A DNA stretch of 31,054 nucleotides from positions 1 to 31,054 of the forward strand of contig UQQD01000019.1 of the NCBI GenBank assembly GCA_900543095.1. The letters run 5' to 3'. Of this stretch, positions 1 through 6,972 are shown one piece after another (the stretch's first letter is position 1; each line of letters opens with the position of its first letter). A program made the position numbers and the translations under genes. This stretch comes from an uncultured Ruminococcus sp. (GTDB lineage: Bacteria > Bacillota > Clostridia > Oscillospirales > Acutalibacteraceae). The notes under the pieces were generated by a model. That model ran no database searches and was not told the origin of the DNA. It saw only the letters and a list, made by a program, of their open reading frames with translations.

Positions 1-107
1 CCCGGTGAATTCTTAAATCACTTTTTGTTGACATGGCAAGTCATTTTTCCTTAATTTGTAACTAATCATTGACAAACCTACATTTGGTAATTTTATGCAT
101 ATTACAG

Positions 108-136
108 TTGAAAAAATCTTTGTTCTGTTCTATAAT
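108..136 (+). promoter_or_regulatory. Promoter of the murT-gatD operon
   Basis: TTGAAA (108-113) and a perfect TATAAT (131-136) are separated by 17 bp, giving a predicted start near 143. Because this promoter lies inside the longest possible murT reading frame, it argues for the internal start at 167. Another TTGACA at 69-74 has only a poor -10 partner. Confidence 0.7.
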
Positions 137-166
137 ATTCTTATCAATTCAATGGAGAATCAATTT

Positions 167-1498
167 ATGAAAATGGTGTTTACAATAATTGCCTGCAAGC
201 TTATCAGGTTTGCGGCAAAATTATTCGGCAAGGGCAGCAGCTTCCCAGGTCAGGTGGCTTTGAAGCTCTGTCCCGATATTCTCAGCAGGATTGCCTTACC
301 TAAGTACATAATCGCTGTTACCGGCAGCAACGGCAAAACCTCAACTGTTGAGATGATTGCTCATATTCTGCTTAAAAACGGCAAAAAGGTTGCTTGGAAT
401 AGGGAAGGTTCTAATCAAATAGAAGGCGTTACAACTCTTATTTTGAGCAATTCTACCCTTGGCGGTAAGGTTAAAAGTGATATTTTGCTTATCGAAAGCG
501 ACGAGCGTTTTGCTAAATATACGTTCAAATATATTACTCCGACTCACTATGTAATCACTAATCTTTATCGCGACCAGCTAACCCGAAACGGTCATCCCGA
601 ATGGGTTTATGACGCCATAGCTCAGAGTATTCATCCCGAAACCCAGCTTATTCTCAATGCCGATGATCCGCTTGTTTCACACTTCGGTTACGGCAGGGAC
701 GATATAATTTGGTTTGGAGCGGACAAGCTTTCGACCGATACACAGGAGCTTAAAAGCGTGTATAACGACGGCGCATACTGCCCGCACTGCAAGTCGCCGA
801 TGGAATATACTACGCATCATTACAACCATATAGGTCATTATGAGTGCAAAAACTGCGGCTATAAACGCCACGATACTTCATATACGATAACCTCGGTTGA
901 CCTTGACAGGGGAGAGGTTGTCATCAATGGAAGGTATCATATATCGCTTGCACTCAAGTCGCTGTACAATATCTATAATATTCTTGCGGCGTTTACCGTT
1001 GCTTCAATCGTCGGTGTCGGCGGTGAGGAAATCGCTTCGGATATGAGCAATTATGTGCTGAAAAACGGCAGAGTTATTACGTTTGAGCTTGGCAAGCGAA
1101 AGGGTACGCTTTTGACTTCAAAGCACGAAAACAGCATTTCATATGACCAGTCTATCCGTGTTGCCGTTGCAGAAAAGGGCGGATGTGACGTTATGTTTAT
1201 TGTTGACGCAGTGAGCCGAAAGTACTTTACAAGCGATGTTTCGTGGCTTTGGGACATTGATTTTGAAATGCTTGACAATCCAAACATTCATCATATTGTG
1301 CTTGCAGGAAAGTATTGCAACGACCTTGCGGTCAGGTTTTCATATACTGATATTCCAACCGATAAGATAACGATAATTGAAGATATAAACAAAGCCGTAG
1401 ACTACCTTGACAACGATAGAAACGAGTATATATATGTTATTACCTGCTTCTCGGATAAATACAAGTTTATCAGCAGGATAAAGGGGGAAGGGGTATGA
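167..1498 (+). CDS. murT: MurT-like Mur ligase (lipid II isoglutaminyl synthase subunit family), divergent
   Basis: Mur-ligase-like protein of about 443 aa. In the known family MurT uses ATP to activate the D-Glu carboxylate of lipid II, and GatD supplies ammonia for amidation. Seen here: the ATP-binding GSNGKTS loop (53-59), a Cys4 ribbon in the central domain (C205/C208 and C227/C230) typical of MurT, and a C-terminal DUF1727-like domain with a DVSW-x-WD segment (357-363) whose Asp matches the residue proposed to complete the GatD triad. I chose ATG 167 because a GGAG lies 8 bp upstream and a promoter overlaps the longer N-terminus. Odd: the DUF1727 region reads KHENSISYDQS where MurT usually has a KNPxGxNQ-type motif, and the usual ND-x-x-DGRDVSW segment is altered to DAVSRKYFTSDVSW. 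It overlaps the next gene by 4 bp (ATGA), so the two are translationally coupled. The family is secure; the exact reaction is not. Confidence 0.85.
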   Translation: MKMVFTIIACKLIRFAAKLFGKGSSFPGQVALKLCPDILSRIALPKYIIAVTGSNGKTSTVEMIAHILLKNGKKVAWNREGSNQIEGVTTLILSNSTLGGKVKSDILLIESDERFAKYTFKYITPTHYVITNLYRDQLTRNGHPEWVYDAIAQSIHPETQLILNADDPLVSHFGYGRDDIIWFGADKLSTDTQELKSVYNDGAYCPHCKSPMEYTTHHYNHIGHYECKNCGYKRHDTSYTITSVDLDRGEVVINGRYHISLALKSLYNIYNILAAFTVASIVGVGGEEIASDMSNYVLKNGRVITFELGKRKGTLLTSKHENSISYDQSIRVAVAEKGGCDVMFIVDAVSRKYFTSDVSWLWDIDFEMLDNPNIHHIVLAGKYCNDLAVRFSYTDIPTDKITIIEDINKAVDYLDNDRNEYIYVITCFSDKYKFISRIKGEGV

Positions 1499-2217
1499 GA
1501 ATTTTACATTTATATCACGATATTATGAACCTATACGGCGAATACGCCAATGTTCTTGCGATGCAAAGAATTTTGCAAAAGAGCGGAATTGATTGTACTG
1601 TTGACAGACTCACTGTAGGTGATAATGCTGATTTGTCGGCATATGATTTTATATATATAGGTTCAGGCACGGAAAAGAATCAACGTGTTGTCCTTGATGA
1701 TTTCAAGAAATACACCGACACTCTTAAAGACCTTATTGCAAGCGGCAAGGTTATTCTTATGACGGGCAATTCATTTGAAATGCTTGGCAAAACTATTTCC
1801 GACGCCGAAAAGAATCATTTTGACGGACTCGGTATTTTTAATTTCACGACGGTTGAACAAAACCAAAGACGTGTTACCGCCGACGCTGTTTTTATTGCCG
1901 ACTTTACGGACAGACCGCTTGTCGGTTTTATAAACAAGTGCAGTGAAATCAGCGGAGTTGAAACACCGTTGTTTGAGGTCAAGATGGGTCTGGGCAACAA
2001 GGACGGCGAAAAATACGAAGGAATCCGCAAAAATAATTTTTTCGGCACTCATCTTACAGGTCCCTTGCTTATCAAGAACCCGTATTTTCTTGAATATATG
2101 GCGGGGCTTCTTGTAAAATCCCCTCAGGAGCTTAAAACGGACTATCTTTCATACGAAAGGGCAGGTTACGAAGTAACATTATCAGAGCTTGAAAAGCGTA
2201 TGAATGAAAATATCTGA
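1495..2217 (+). CDS. gatD: GatD-like class I glutamine amidotransferase, catalytic residues missing
   Basis: Protein of 240 aa, the usual GatD length, coupled to murT by a 4-bp overlap. GatD normally hydrolyses glutamine and channels ammonia to MurT for amidation of peptidoglycan D-Glu. The N-terminus (RILHLYHDIMNLYGEYAN) is typical of the family. The nucleophile-elbow region, normally a CGGYQLLG-type motif, reads TGNSFEMLG (90-98), so no Cys is present; the only cysteines are C34 and C149, both elsewhere. The C-terminal motif, normally GTYLHGP, reads GTHLTGP (184-190), so the usual His position is Thr and a His sits two residues earlier. The GFENH-type motif is also altered (GFINK). The fold and partner are well supported, but glutaminase activity is doubtful. 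It could be a structural partner, bind free ammonia, or do a different reaction. Confidence 0.82.
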   Translation: MRILHLYHDIMNLYGEYANVLAMQRILQKSGIDCTVDRLTVGDNADLSAYDFIYIGSGTEKNQRVVLDDFKKYTDTLKDLIASGKVILMTGNSFEMLGKTISDAEKNHFDGLGIFNFTTVEQNQRRVTADAVFIADFTDRPLVGFINKCSEISGVETPLFEVKMGLGNKDGEKYEGIRKNNFFGTHLTGPLLIKNPYFLEYMAGLLVKSPQELKTDYLSYERAGYEVTLSELEKRMNENI

Positions 2218-2226
2218 TACAATAAT

Positions 2227-2232
2227 AAGGAG
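2227..2232 (+). promoter_or_regulatory. Ribosome binding site that fixes a GTG start
   Basis: AAGGAG lies 8 bp upstream of the GTG at 2241. It supports GTG as the start of the membrane protein gene, because no ATG is nearby in frame. Confidence 0.75.
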
Positions 2233-2240
2233 ATGTTGTA

Positions 2241-3104
2241 GTGAGTAACAAAGTTGATAATCCGCAACAAAAGAAGAGCAAAACATTTTTTAGGTCAAAT
2301 CCCGTAATGAACGGTCTTAACAAGGTTAACGAGCGTGTGGCAGACGATTCATCATCGGCAAGCTATGGCGGAATTGCGTTAAAGACCACCTACTTCATTC
2401 TTATGGCCGTAGTCGGTATAATGATTTACCTTGTGCTTAACAAGCTTGTTTTCACCGATCCCGCAAATATGTCGGGTGCTTTTTTAATCGAGTACGAAAA
2501 CTTCTATTTTCAGATAACACCTTTGGAATGTTTTGTGCTTGGCGGCAATGTGATTCTCGGAATAGTTTGCCAGCTCCTTGCGTGTTTCGTGGGTTCAACC
2601 ATTCCTGTTACCGGAACTGTTTTTTCAATTACCGAGGGATTTTTTGTTTCGTTTACGATATTTAAGATACTAAAAGGATATGAATATATCGGAATGTTGG
2701 CTCTTGTGGCAACTGTGCTTGTTGTTTTGATAATGAATATACTTTATTCAAAGCAGATTATTAAGGCTGATGCAAAATTCAGAATGGTAATGCTTACGCT
2801 GTTTATAACCGTAATTGCAGCGTCAATTCTTATTACGTTGAGCTACTTTATCCCGTTTGCAAGACCTGTTGTTATGCAGATGATGGCTAATCCCGCAATT
2901 TCGATCGGTTTTACTGTAATTTCAATCATAATTGCAGCTCTGTTTTTAATTTCAGATTTTGCAATGATAGACACTGTAGTTCAACAGAGATACCCCAAAA
3001 AATATGAATGGCGTGCATCATTCGGACTTGCATTTACAATCATCTGGCTGTATGTCAAGATCCTTGATCTTCTTATTCAGGTAATCGGCAACAGCGACAG
3101 ATAG
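2241..3104 (+). CDS. Bax inhibitor-1/YccA-family membrane protein
   Basis: Protein of 287 aa with a hydrophilic N-terminus (1-46) and about seven predicted membrane helices (roughly 50-70, 97-118, 122-143, 150-169, 181-203, 219-238, 260-281). The FRSNPVMN start, the SDFAMID segment near 238-244 and the KYEW...IIWLYVKILDLL C-terminus match my memory of the bacterial Bax inhibitor-1-like family (PF12811). Related proteins act as calcium or proton-sensitive leak channels, but the bacterial role is largely unknown, so I assign no substrate. It starts at GTG 23 bp after gatD with a good AAGGAG, and a terminator follows, so it is probably the last gene of the murT-gatD operon. A link to cell envelope stress would be inference only. 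Confidence 0.78.
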   Translation: MSNKVDNPQQKKSKTFFRSNPVMNGLNKVNERVADDSSSASYGGIALKTTYFILMAVVGIMIYLVLNKLVFTDPANMSGAFLIEYENFYFQITPLECFVLGGNVILGIVCQLLACFVGSTIPVTGTVFSITEGFFVSFTIFKILKGYEYIGMLALVATVLVVLIMNILYSKQIIKADAKFRMVMLTLFITVIAASILITLSYFIPFARPVVMQMMANPAISIGFTVISIIIAALFLISDFAMIDTVVQQRYPKKYEWRASFGLAFTIIWLYVKILDLLIQVIGNSDR

Positions 3105-3173
3105 AGATAATCTCTGCAACCTAAGATGTGGGACTGTCGCAAGCTTTGCTTCGATTTAAAGGTTGAATAAAAG

Positions 3174-3200
3174 GGGAACGGTTAACCGTTCCCTCTTTAT
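3174..3200 (+). terminator. Intrinsic terminator of the murT operon
   Basis: A perfect 20-bp palindrome, GGGAACGGTTAACCGTTCCC (3174-3193), is followed by a T-rich run. It ends the plus-strand operon just before the convergent ribosomal protein operon. Confidence 0.85.
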
Positions 3201-3249
3201 TATATTAACTGAAGTGCGATTTGTTGAAAGGCTTGTATCAACTTAAAAA

Positions 3250-3293
3250 GTGCAAACAAAAAAGCTGACCTTACATTGTGTAAAGTCAGCTTT
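3250..3293 (-). terminator. Intrinsic terminator after rplL
   Basis: The arms AAAGCTGAC (3261-3269) and GTCAGCTTT (3285-3293), plus an inner TTACA/TGTAA pair, form a long hairpin. Read on the minus strand it is followed by TTTTTTGTTTG. It separates rplL from anything downstream. Confidence 0.88.
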
Positions 3294-3310
3294 AATATGT
3301 TTGAGTAAAA

Positions 3311-3688
3311 TTACTTCAATTCTACTTCTGCGCCTGCTTCTTCGAGCTTTGTCTTCATTGCTTCTGCGTCGTCCTTAGAAACTGCTTCCTTAACAGTCTT
3401 AGGTGCGCCGTCAACAACAGCCTTTGCTTCCTTAAGACCAAGACCTGTGATCTCACGAACAGCCTTGATAACAGCGATCTTGTTGCCGCCTGCACCCTTA
3501 AGGATTACGTCAAACTCTGTCTGCTCAGCGGCAGCAGCGCCACCGTCAGCAGCAGGACCTGCAACTGCAACTGCAGCAGCAGCGGATACGCCAAATTCAT
3601 CCTCTACAGCGTGTACGAGCTCTGAAAGCTCAAGAACTGTGAGGCCTTTTAATTCTTCAATAATAGCAGTAATTTTTTCTGATGCCAT
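3311..3688 (-). CDS. rplL: Ribosomal protein bL12 (L7/L12)
   Basis: Protein of 125 aa, the normal L7/L12 length. The N-terminal dimerisation region (about 1-35) is followed by an Ala/Gly-rich hinge (about 36-57) and a conserved C-terminal domain with EFDVILKGAGGNKIAVIKAVREITGLGLKEAK, the surface that recruits GTPase translation factors. It lies 50 bp downstream of rplJ with its own GGAGG site, as expected since multiple L12 copies are made per L10. Unlike many Firmicutes, rpoB does not follow: a terminator and a convergent gene come next. Confidence 0.98.
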   Translation of the reverse strand: MASEKITAIIEELKGLTVLELSELVHAVEDEFGVSAAAAVAVAGPAADGGAAAAEQTEFDVILKGAGGNKIAVIKAVREITGLGLKEAKAVVDGAPKTVKEAVSKDDAEAMKTKLEEAGAEVELK

Positions 3689-3738
3689 TTTAATTTACCT
3701 CCGATATTATAAATTGATAATGTTTAATTTTTTGCAGA

Positions 3739-4326
3739 TTACTCTGCGGTTTCGGTTGCAGGAGCTTCCTCAGCGGGAGTCTCTGCTGCTTCGGCTGCAG
3801 GAGCTTCTTCCTCAGCGGGAGCGCAAGCTTCTACACCGCCCTTGTCAACGATAGCCTGTACGGCACGCGCAAAGGCTGCGATAGGTGCCTGGAAAGCACC
3901 AAGTACGTTTGCAAGAAGAACTTCCTTTGTCGGGAGCTTTGAAAGAGATATGATAGTATCCATATCAATTACGGCTCCGTCAAGATATGCTGTCTTAACC
4001 TTGAAGTTTTCATGATCCTTAGCATAGTTGCAAAGAATTCTTGCTGCGGCAGCATATTCGCTGTCGCTTGTAGCAATAGCTGTTGTACCTTCGAGAACAG
4101 GCTTTATGTCTTCAAGACCTGCTTCTTCACAAGCACGGGAGAGAAGAGTATTCTTAACTACGGAATACTTAACGTCGTTTTCACGAAGCTCTTTTCTGAG
4201 CTTTGTATCGTCTTCAACGTTGATACCCTCGTATGAAACGATAACGCCTGTGATAGAGTTTTTAAGTCTGTCTGAAAGCTCGGCAACAATTGCTTTTTTC
4301 TGCTCTAAAACACTTTGACTTGGCAA
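3739..4326 (-). CDS. rplJ: Ribosomal protein uL10, TTG start, acidic C-terminal tail
   Basis: L10 anchors L7/L12 dimers to the ribosomal stalk. I place the start at TTG 4326 (195 aa, beginning LPSQSVLEQKKAIV, with fMet in vivo), because a strong GGAGGTG lies 6 bp upstream. The longer reading frame to 4455 runs through the L10 leader and its terminator hairpin and must be non-coding. The core (1-165) is conserved, with the long C-terminal helix that binds L12. Residues about 170-195 form an unusual Ala/Glu/Pro tail with repeated EEAPA-like units beyond the usual end near 165-175. The gene is preceded by an L10-binding leader, consistent with autoregulation. Confidence 0.95.
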   Translation of the reverse strand: MPSQSVLEQKKAIVAELSDRLKNSITGVIVSYEGINVEDDTKLRKELRENDVKYSVVKNTLLSRACEEAGLEDIKPVLEGTTAIATSDSEYAAAARILCNYAKDHENFKVKTAYLDGAVIDMDTIISLSKLPTKEVLLANVLGAFQAPIAAFARAVQAIVDKGGVEACAPAEEEAPAAEAAETPAEEAPATETAE

Positions 4327-4359
4327 ATTTTTCACCTCCAAAATTTTTTGTCGCAGTTC

Positions 4360-4395
4360 AAAAAAACAACCGTCCGGACATACCTCGGACGGTTG
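4360..4395 (-). terminator. Attenuator hairpin in the rplJ leader
   Basis: On the minus strand CAACCGTCCG (4395-4386) and CGGACGGTTG (4376-4367) form a perfect 10-bp stem followed by seven Ts, directly upstream of the rplJ ribosome binding site. It lies just downstream of the L10-binding element, so premature termination probably sets rplJL levels. Confidence 0.8.
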
Positions 4396-4492
4396 CAAAA
4401 ATACAAAGTAATTTGCATCTTCCTCGGCAGGCGGGATAACCCTTACGCAAAGCACCTGCTGTCTTTAGAACAGCGAATTTATATTAACACCT
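4396..4492 (-). ncRNA. Ribosomal protein L10 leader
   Basis: On the minus strand the transcript contains AAGACAGCAGGTG (about 4466-4454) and the matching CCTGCCGAGGAAG (about 4430-4418). These pair as the kink-turn-containing stem that is the hallmark of the Firmicutes L10 leader, bound by the L10(L12)4 complex. It precedes the attenuator hairpin. The boundaries are approximate. Confidence 0.85.
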
Positions 4493-4526
4493 GAGTGCTA
4501 ATAACTATTTAACAGAGTATTTAGTT

Positions 4527-5222
4527 TTAAGCACCAAACTTTGTTGTGCTTACTCTTACGCTTGGTCCCATTGTAGAAGTTACTGCAACAGAACGGAGAT
4601 ACTGACCCTTTGCAGCAGCAGGCTTAGCCTTAACTACAGCGTCCATAAGAGTATCAAAGTTTTCAGCAAGCTTGTCTGCTCCAAAGCTTACCTTGCCGAT
4701 AGGGCAGTGGATGATGTTGGTTTTGTCAAGGCGGTACTCAATCTTACCGGCTTTAGCCTCTTTAACGGCTTTTGCAATGTCAGGAGTTACAGTACCAGCC
4801 TTTGGGTTTGGCATAAGACCGCGAGGTCCGAGAATTCTACCGAGACGTCCAACAAGTCCCATACAGTCGGGAGTTGTGATGAGAACATCAAAGTCCATCC
4901 AGTTTTCCTGCTGAATCTTCTGAGTCATATCCTCAGCGCCAACGAAGTCTGCGCCGGCTTCCTTTGCAAGGTCAACGTTTGCGCCCTTGCAGATAGCAAG
5001 AACTCTTACGTTTTTACCTGTACCGTTGGGAAGTACAACAGCGCCTCTAACCTGCTGGTCAGCGTGACGGCTGTCAACGCCGAGCTTGATGTGAAGCTCA
5101 ACTGTTTCGTCAAATTTAGCTGTAGCAGTCTTTATAACTGTTTCAAGAGCCTCTTTTGAGTCATATAATTTAGTTCTGTCAACGAGCTTAGCAGCGTCAA
5201 CATATTTCTTACCGTGTTTCAT
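4527..5222 (-). CDS. rplA: Ribosomal protein uL1
   Basis: Protein of 231 aa, full length for L1, with the conserved segments GRLGRILGPRGLMPNPKAGTV and KAGKIEYRLDKTNIIH. L1 forms the mobile L1 stalk of the 50S subunit and represses its own mRNA by binding a mimic of its 23S rRNA site. A GGAGG site precedes ATG 5222. The 54-bp gap after rplK carries a candidate L1 operator that would place this gene under feedback control. Confidence 0.98.
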   Translation of the reverse strand: MKHGKKYVDAAKLVDRTKLYDSKEALETVIKTATAKFDETVELHIKLGVDSRHADQQVRGAVVLPNGTGKNVRVLAICKGANVDLAKEAGADFVGAEDMTQKIQQENWMDFDVLITTPDCMGLVGRLGRILGPRGLMPNPKAGTVTPDIAKAVKEAKAGKIEYRLDKTNIIHCPIGKVSFGADKLAENFDTLMDAVVKAKPAAAKGQYLRSVAVTSTMGPSVRVSTTKFGA

Positions 5223-5241
5223 TACTTTTCCTCCATTGTTA

Positions 5242-5269
5242 GGTGGTCAATCGGAAAATTCCTCCCACC
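5242..5269 (-). promoter_or_regulatory. Candidate L1 operator between rplK and rplA
   Basis: On the minus strand GGTGGGAGG...GACCACC forms a short stem with an asymmetric GAGG/GA loop that closely resembles the L1-binding site in 23S rRNA (GGUGGGAGG...AUACCACC). It sits just upstream of the rplA ribosome binding site. Function is inferred from similarity and position. Confidence 0.6.
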
Positions 5270-5276
5270 CGGATAA

Positions 5277-5702
5277 TTAGTCAACTACTGTGATACCCAT
5301 GCTTCTTGCTGTACCGGCAACCATGCTGATAGCAGCGTCAAGAGAGCCTGCGTTAAGATCGGGCATTTTCTGCTCTGCAATCTTTGAGAGCTGTTCTCTT
5401 GTAATCTGAGCAACCTTAGTTTTGTTCGGTACACCTGAACCGCTTTCAATACCGCAAGCCTTCTTGAGAAGAACCGCAGCAGGCGGAGTCTTTGTAACGA
5501 AAGTAAATGAACGGTCGGCATATACTGTAATAACTACAGGAATAATAAGTCCGATATCGTTCTTTGTACGCTCATTAAAATCCTTAGTGAACGCAACAAT
5601 GTTTACACCGTGCTGACCTAATGCAGGACCAACAGGCGGAGCCGGAGTAGCTTTTCCGGCAGGAATCTGCAGCTTAATTAAGCCTACAACCTTTTGAGCC
5701 AT
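5277..5702 (-). CDS. rplK: Ribosomal protein uL11
   Basis: Protein of 141 aa, the standard L11 length, with the Pro-rich N-terminal domain (KLQIPAGKATPAPPVGPALGQHG) and the C-terminal rRNA-binding domain ending ARSMGITVVD. L11 binds the GTPase-associated region of 23S rRNA. ATG 5702 is preceded by TTGGAGG. It is transcribed after nusG across a 110-bp spacer that contains hairpins and a candidate L1 site. Confidence 0.98.
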   Translation of the reverse strand: MAQKVVGLIKLQIPAGKATPAPPVGPALGQHGVNIVAFTKDFNERTKNDIGLIIPVVITVYADRSFTFVTKTPPAAVLLKKACGIESGSGVPNKTKVAQITREQLSKIAEQKMPDLNAGSLDAAISMVAGTARSMGITVVD

Positions 5703-5723
5703 TGTGTTTAACCTCCAAAATTC

Positions 5724-5764
5724 GTGGTAAATTGCGGAACGCCACTATGTAGGGTCCCTCCCAC
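5724..5764 (-). promoter_or_regulatory. Candidate L1 operator in the rplK leader
   Basis: On the minus strand GTGGGAGG (5764-5757) is followed after 26 nt by TTACCAC (5730-5724), reproducing the GUGGGAGG...UACCAC elements of the 23S L1 site. A GGGAGC/GCTCCC hairpin lies immediately upstream (5766-5779). This is a second such site, in addition to the one before rplA. Confidence 0.55.
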
Positions 5765-5812
5765 AGGGAGCAAGCTCCCAATAAAAAGCCGATTGGCTGT
5801 TTATTTACCAGA

Positions 5813-6340
5813 TTAGTTTTCTATCGGTTCAGCCTGACCGAGTTCAAGCTCAACCGGAGTTTCACGTCCGAACATTGAAACAGTGACGCGAACGTAGTTT
5901 TTGTCGGCATCGATTTCTTCGACAACACCGACGAAGTCCTCAAGCGGACCGTCGATAATACGCACCGAATCGCCTACAGAATAGTTTAGCTTTGTGCTGC
6001 GTGTTTCAACGCCCATTCTGTAAACTTCAGCGTCCGTAAGGGGAACAGGCTTTGATCCCGGACCGACAAATCCCGTGCAGCCGCGAATATTGCGGACTAC
6101 ATACCAAGTTTCATCGGTATAAACCATTTTAACGAAAACATATCCCGGATAGAGCTTGTGCTCGACTTCTTTTGTCTTTTCACCGACTGTTTCGGTAACA
6201 ATCTCTGTCGGAACCTTTACGTCAATGATCATATCCTGAAGCTGTCTGTTTTCTGCTGTTGACATCAAATCGGCAGCAACCTTGTTTTCGTAACCCGAAT
6301 AGGTATGAACTACATACCATTTTGCATCTGTTTCAGGCAT
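5813..6340 (-). CDS. nusG: Transcription termination/antitermination factor NusG
   Basis: Protein of 175 aa with an N-terminal NGN domain (about 5-110: KWYVVHTYSGYENKVAADL, YPGYVFVKM, VRNIRGCTGFVGP) and a C-terminal KOW domain (EDFVGVVEEID). It binds RNA polymerase and modulates pausing and termination, and links to ribosomes. It sits between secE and rplK, the classical order. The start ATG 6340 has an AGGAAG site upstream. Confidence 0.97.
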   Translation of the reverse strand: MPETDAKWYVVHTYSGYENKVAADLMSTAENRQLQDMIIDVKVPTEIVTETVGEKTKEVEHKLYPGYVFVKMVYTDETWYVVRNIRGCTGFVGPGSKPVPLTDAEVYRMGVETRSTKLNYSVGDSVRIIDGPLEDFVGVVEEIDADKNYVRVTVSMFGRETPVELELGQAEPIEN

Positions 6341-6380
6341 TATAACTTTCTTCCTTTCGTAAGCTTAGTAATAACGCTCT

Positions 6381-6635
6381 TTAAGCAGAAGTTTCCATAA
6401 CCAGACCGAGCAAAGCATACAAGCCCTGATCAAGAGCAAATATGAATAAGCTCATAACAACAATAACGCCGATAACAATACCGAAGTTCTTCGTTGTTTG
6501 TGAAACGGTAGGCCAGGTTATCTTCTTCAATTCACCCTTACAAGCTGCGAGGTACTTGATTATACGCTTGAAAACGTTAGGCTTTTTGTTCTTTTTAGCA
6601 GGCTTTTTAGCGTCTGCTTTTTTTGTGTCAGCCAT
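6381..6635 (-). CDS. secE: Preprotein translocase subunit SecE
   Basis: Small single-span protein of 84 aa. A Lys/Ala-rich N-terminus (about 1-27) is followed by the amphipathic cytoplasmic helix with KGELKKITWPTVSQTTKNFGIV (typical SecE) and one membrane helix (about 51-75). SecE stabilises SecY in the SecYEG channel. ATG 6635 has a GGAGG site, and the gene starts 12 bp after rpmG. Confidence 0.96.
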   Translation of the reverse strand: MADTKKADAKKPAKKNKKPNVFKRIIKYLAACKGELKKITWPTVSQTTKNFGIVIGVIVVMSLFIFALDQGLYALLGLVMETSA

Positions 6636-6647
6636 GATGTACCTCCA

Positions 6648-6797
6648 TTATTTGGTTTCTTTGTGAAGAGTGTGTTTTTTACAGAAACGGCAGTACTTGT
6701 TCATTTCAAGTCTGTCGGGACTGTTTTTTTTGTTCTTCATTGTGTTGTAATTACGCTGTTTGCACTCTGTGCAGGCCAATGTGATTTTAACTCTCAT
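6648..6797 (-). CDS. rpmG: Ribosomal protein bL33 (zinc-binding form)
   Basis: A short gene encoding 49 aa: it starts MRVKITLACTECKQRNYNT and ends CRFCKKHTLHKETK. Two CxxC pairs (C9/C12, C36/C39) mark the zinc-binding C+ form of L33. ATG 6797 has a strong GGGAGGTG site 7 bp upstream. It is the first gene of the rpmG-secE-nusG operon, a common Firmicutes arrangement. Many Firmicutes carry a second, zinc-free paralogue that replaces it when zinc is scarce; none is visible here. Confidence 0.96.
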   Translation of the reverse strand: MRVKITLACTECKQRNYNTMKNKKNSPDRLEMNKYCRFCKKHTLHKETK

Positions 6798-6880
6798 AAC
6801 GGCACCTCCCGGTTATTTCGGAATATTTTAGCCTCCCTCAAAAGGGCACAAAAAATAAAGCCCCTTTCAGAGGTAAACTA

Positions 6881-6909
6881 ATTTTACCATATAGTAAAGG
6901 TTTAGTCAA
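6881..6909 (-). promoter_or_regulatory. Promoter of rpmG-secE-nusG
   Basis: On the minus strand TTGACT (6909-6904) and TAAAAT (6886-6881) are 17 bp apart. The spacer and -10 overlap an imperfect palindrome, TTTACCATATAGTAAA (6884-6899 on the plus strand), that could be an operator. Confidence 0.8.
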
Positions 6910-6972
6910 TACCTTTTTTTACATTTTCTGATTTATTTTTAGCCAAAAACCGCTGCGTCATTTTTATTAAAG

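Noticed and set aside
3447..3854. 135-aa frame opposite rplL/rplJ
   Set aside because: Ala/Ser-rich shadow of the real genes with no motif.
4327..4455. N-terminal extension of rplJ to an upstream ATG
   Set aside because: It would translate the L10 leader and attenuator. The strong GGAGGTG sits right before the TTG at 4326.
4488..4510. CIRCE-like half-site TTAGCACTC upstream of rplJ
   Set aside because: The second half (GAGTGCTAA at the 9-bp spacing) is absent, and the site is in an unlikely place for HrcA control.
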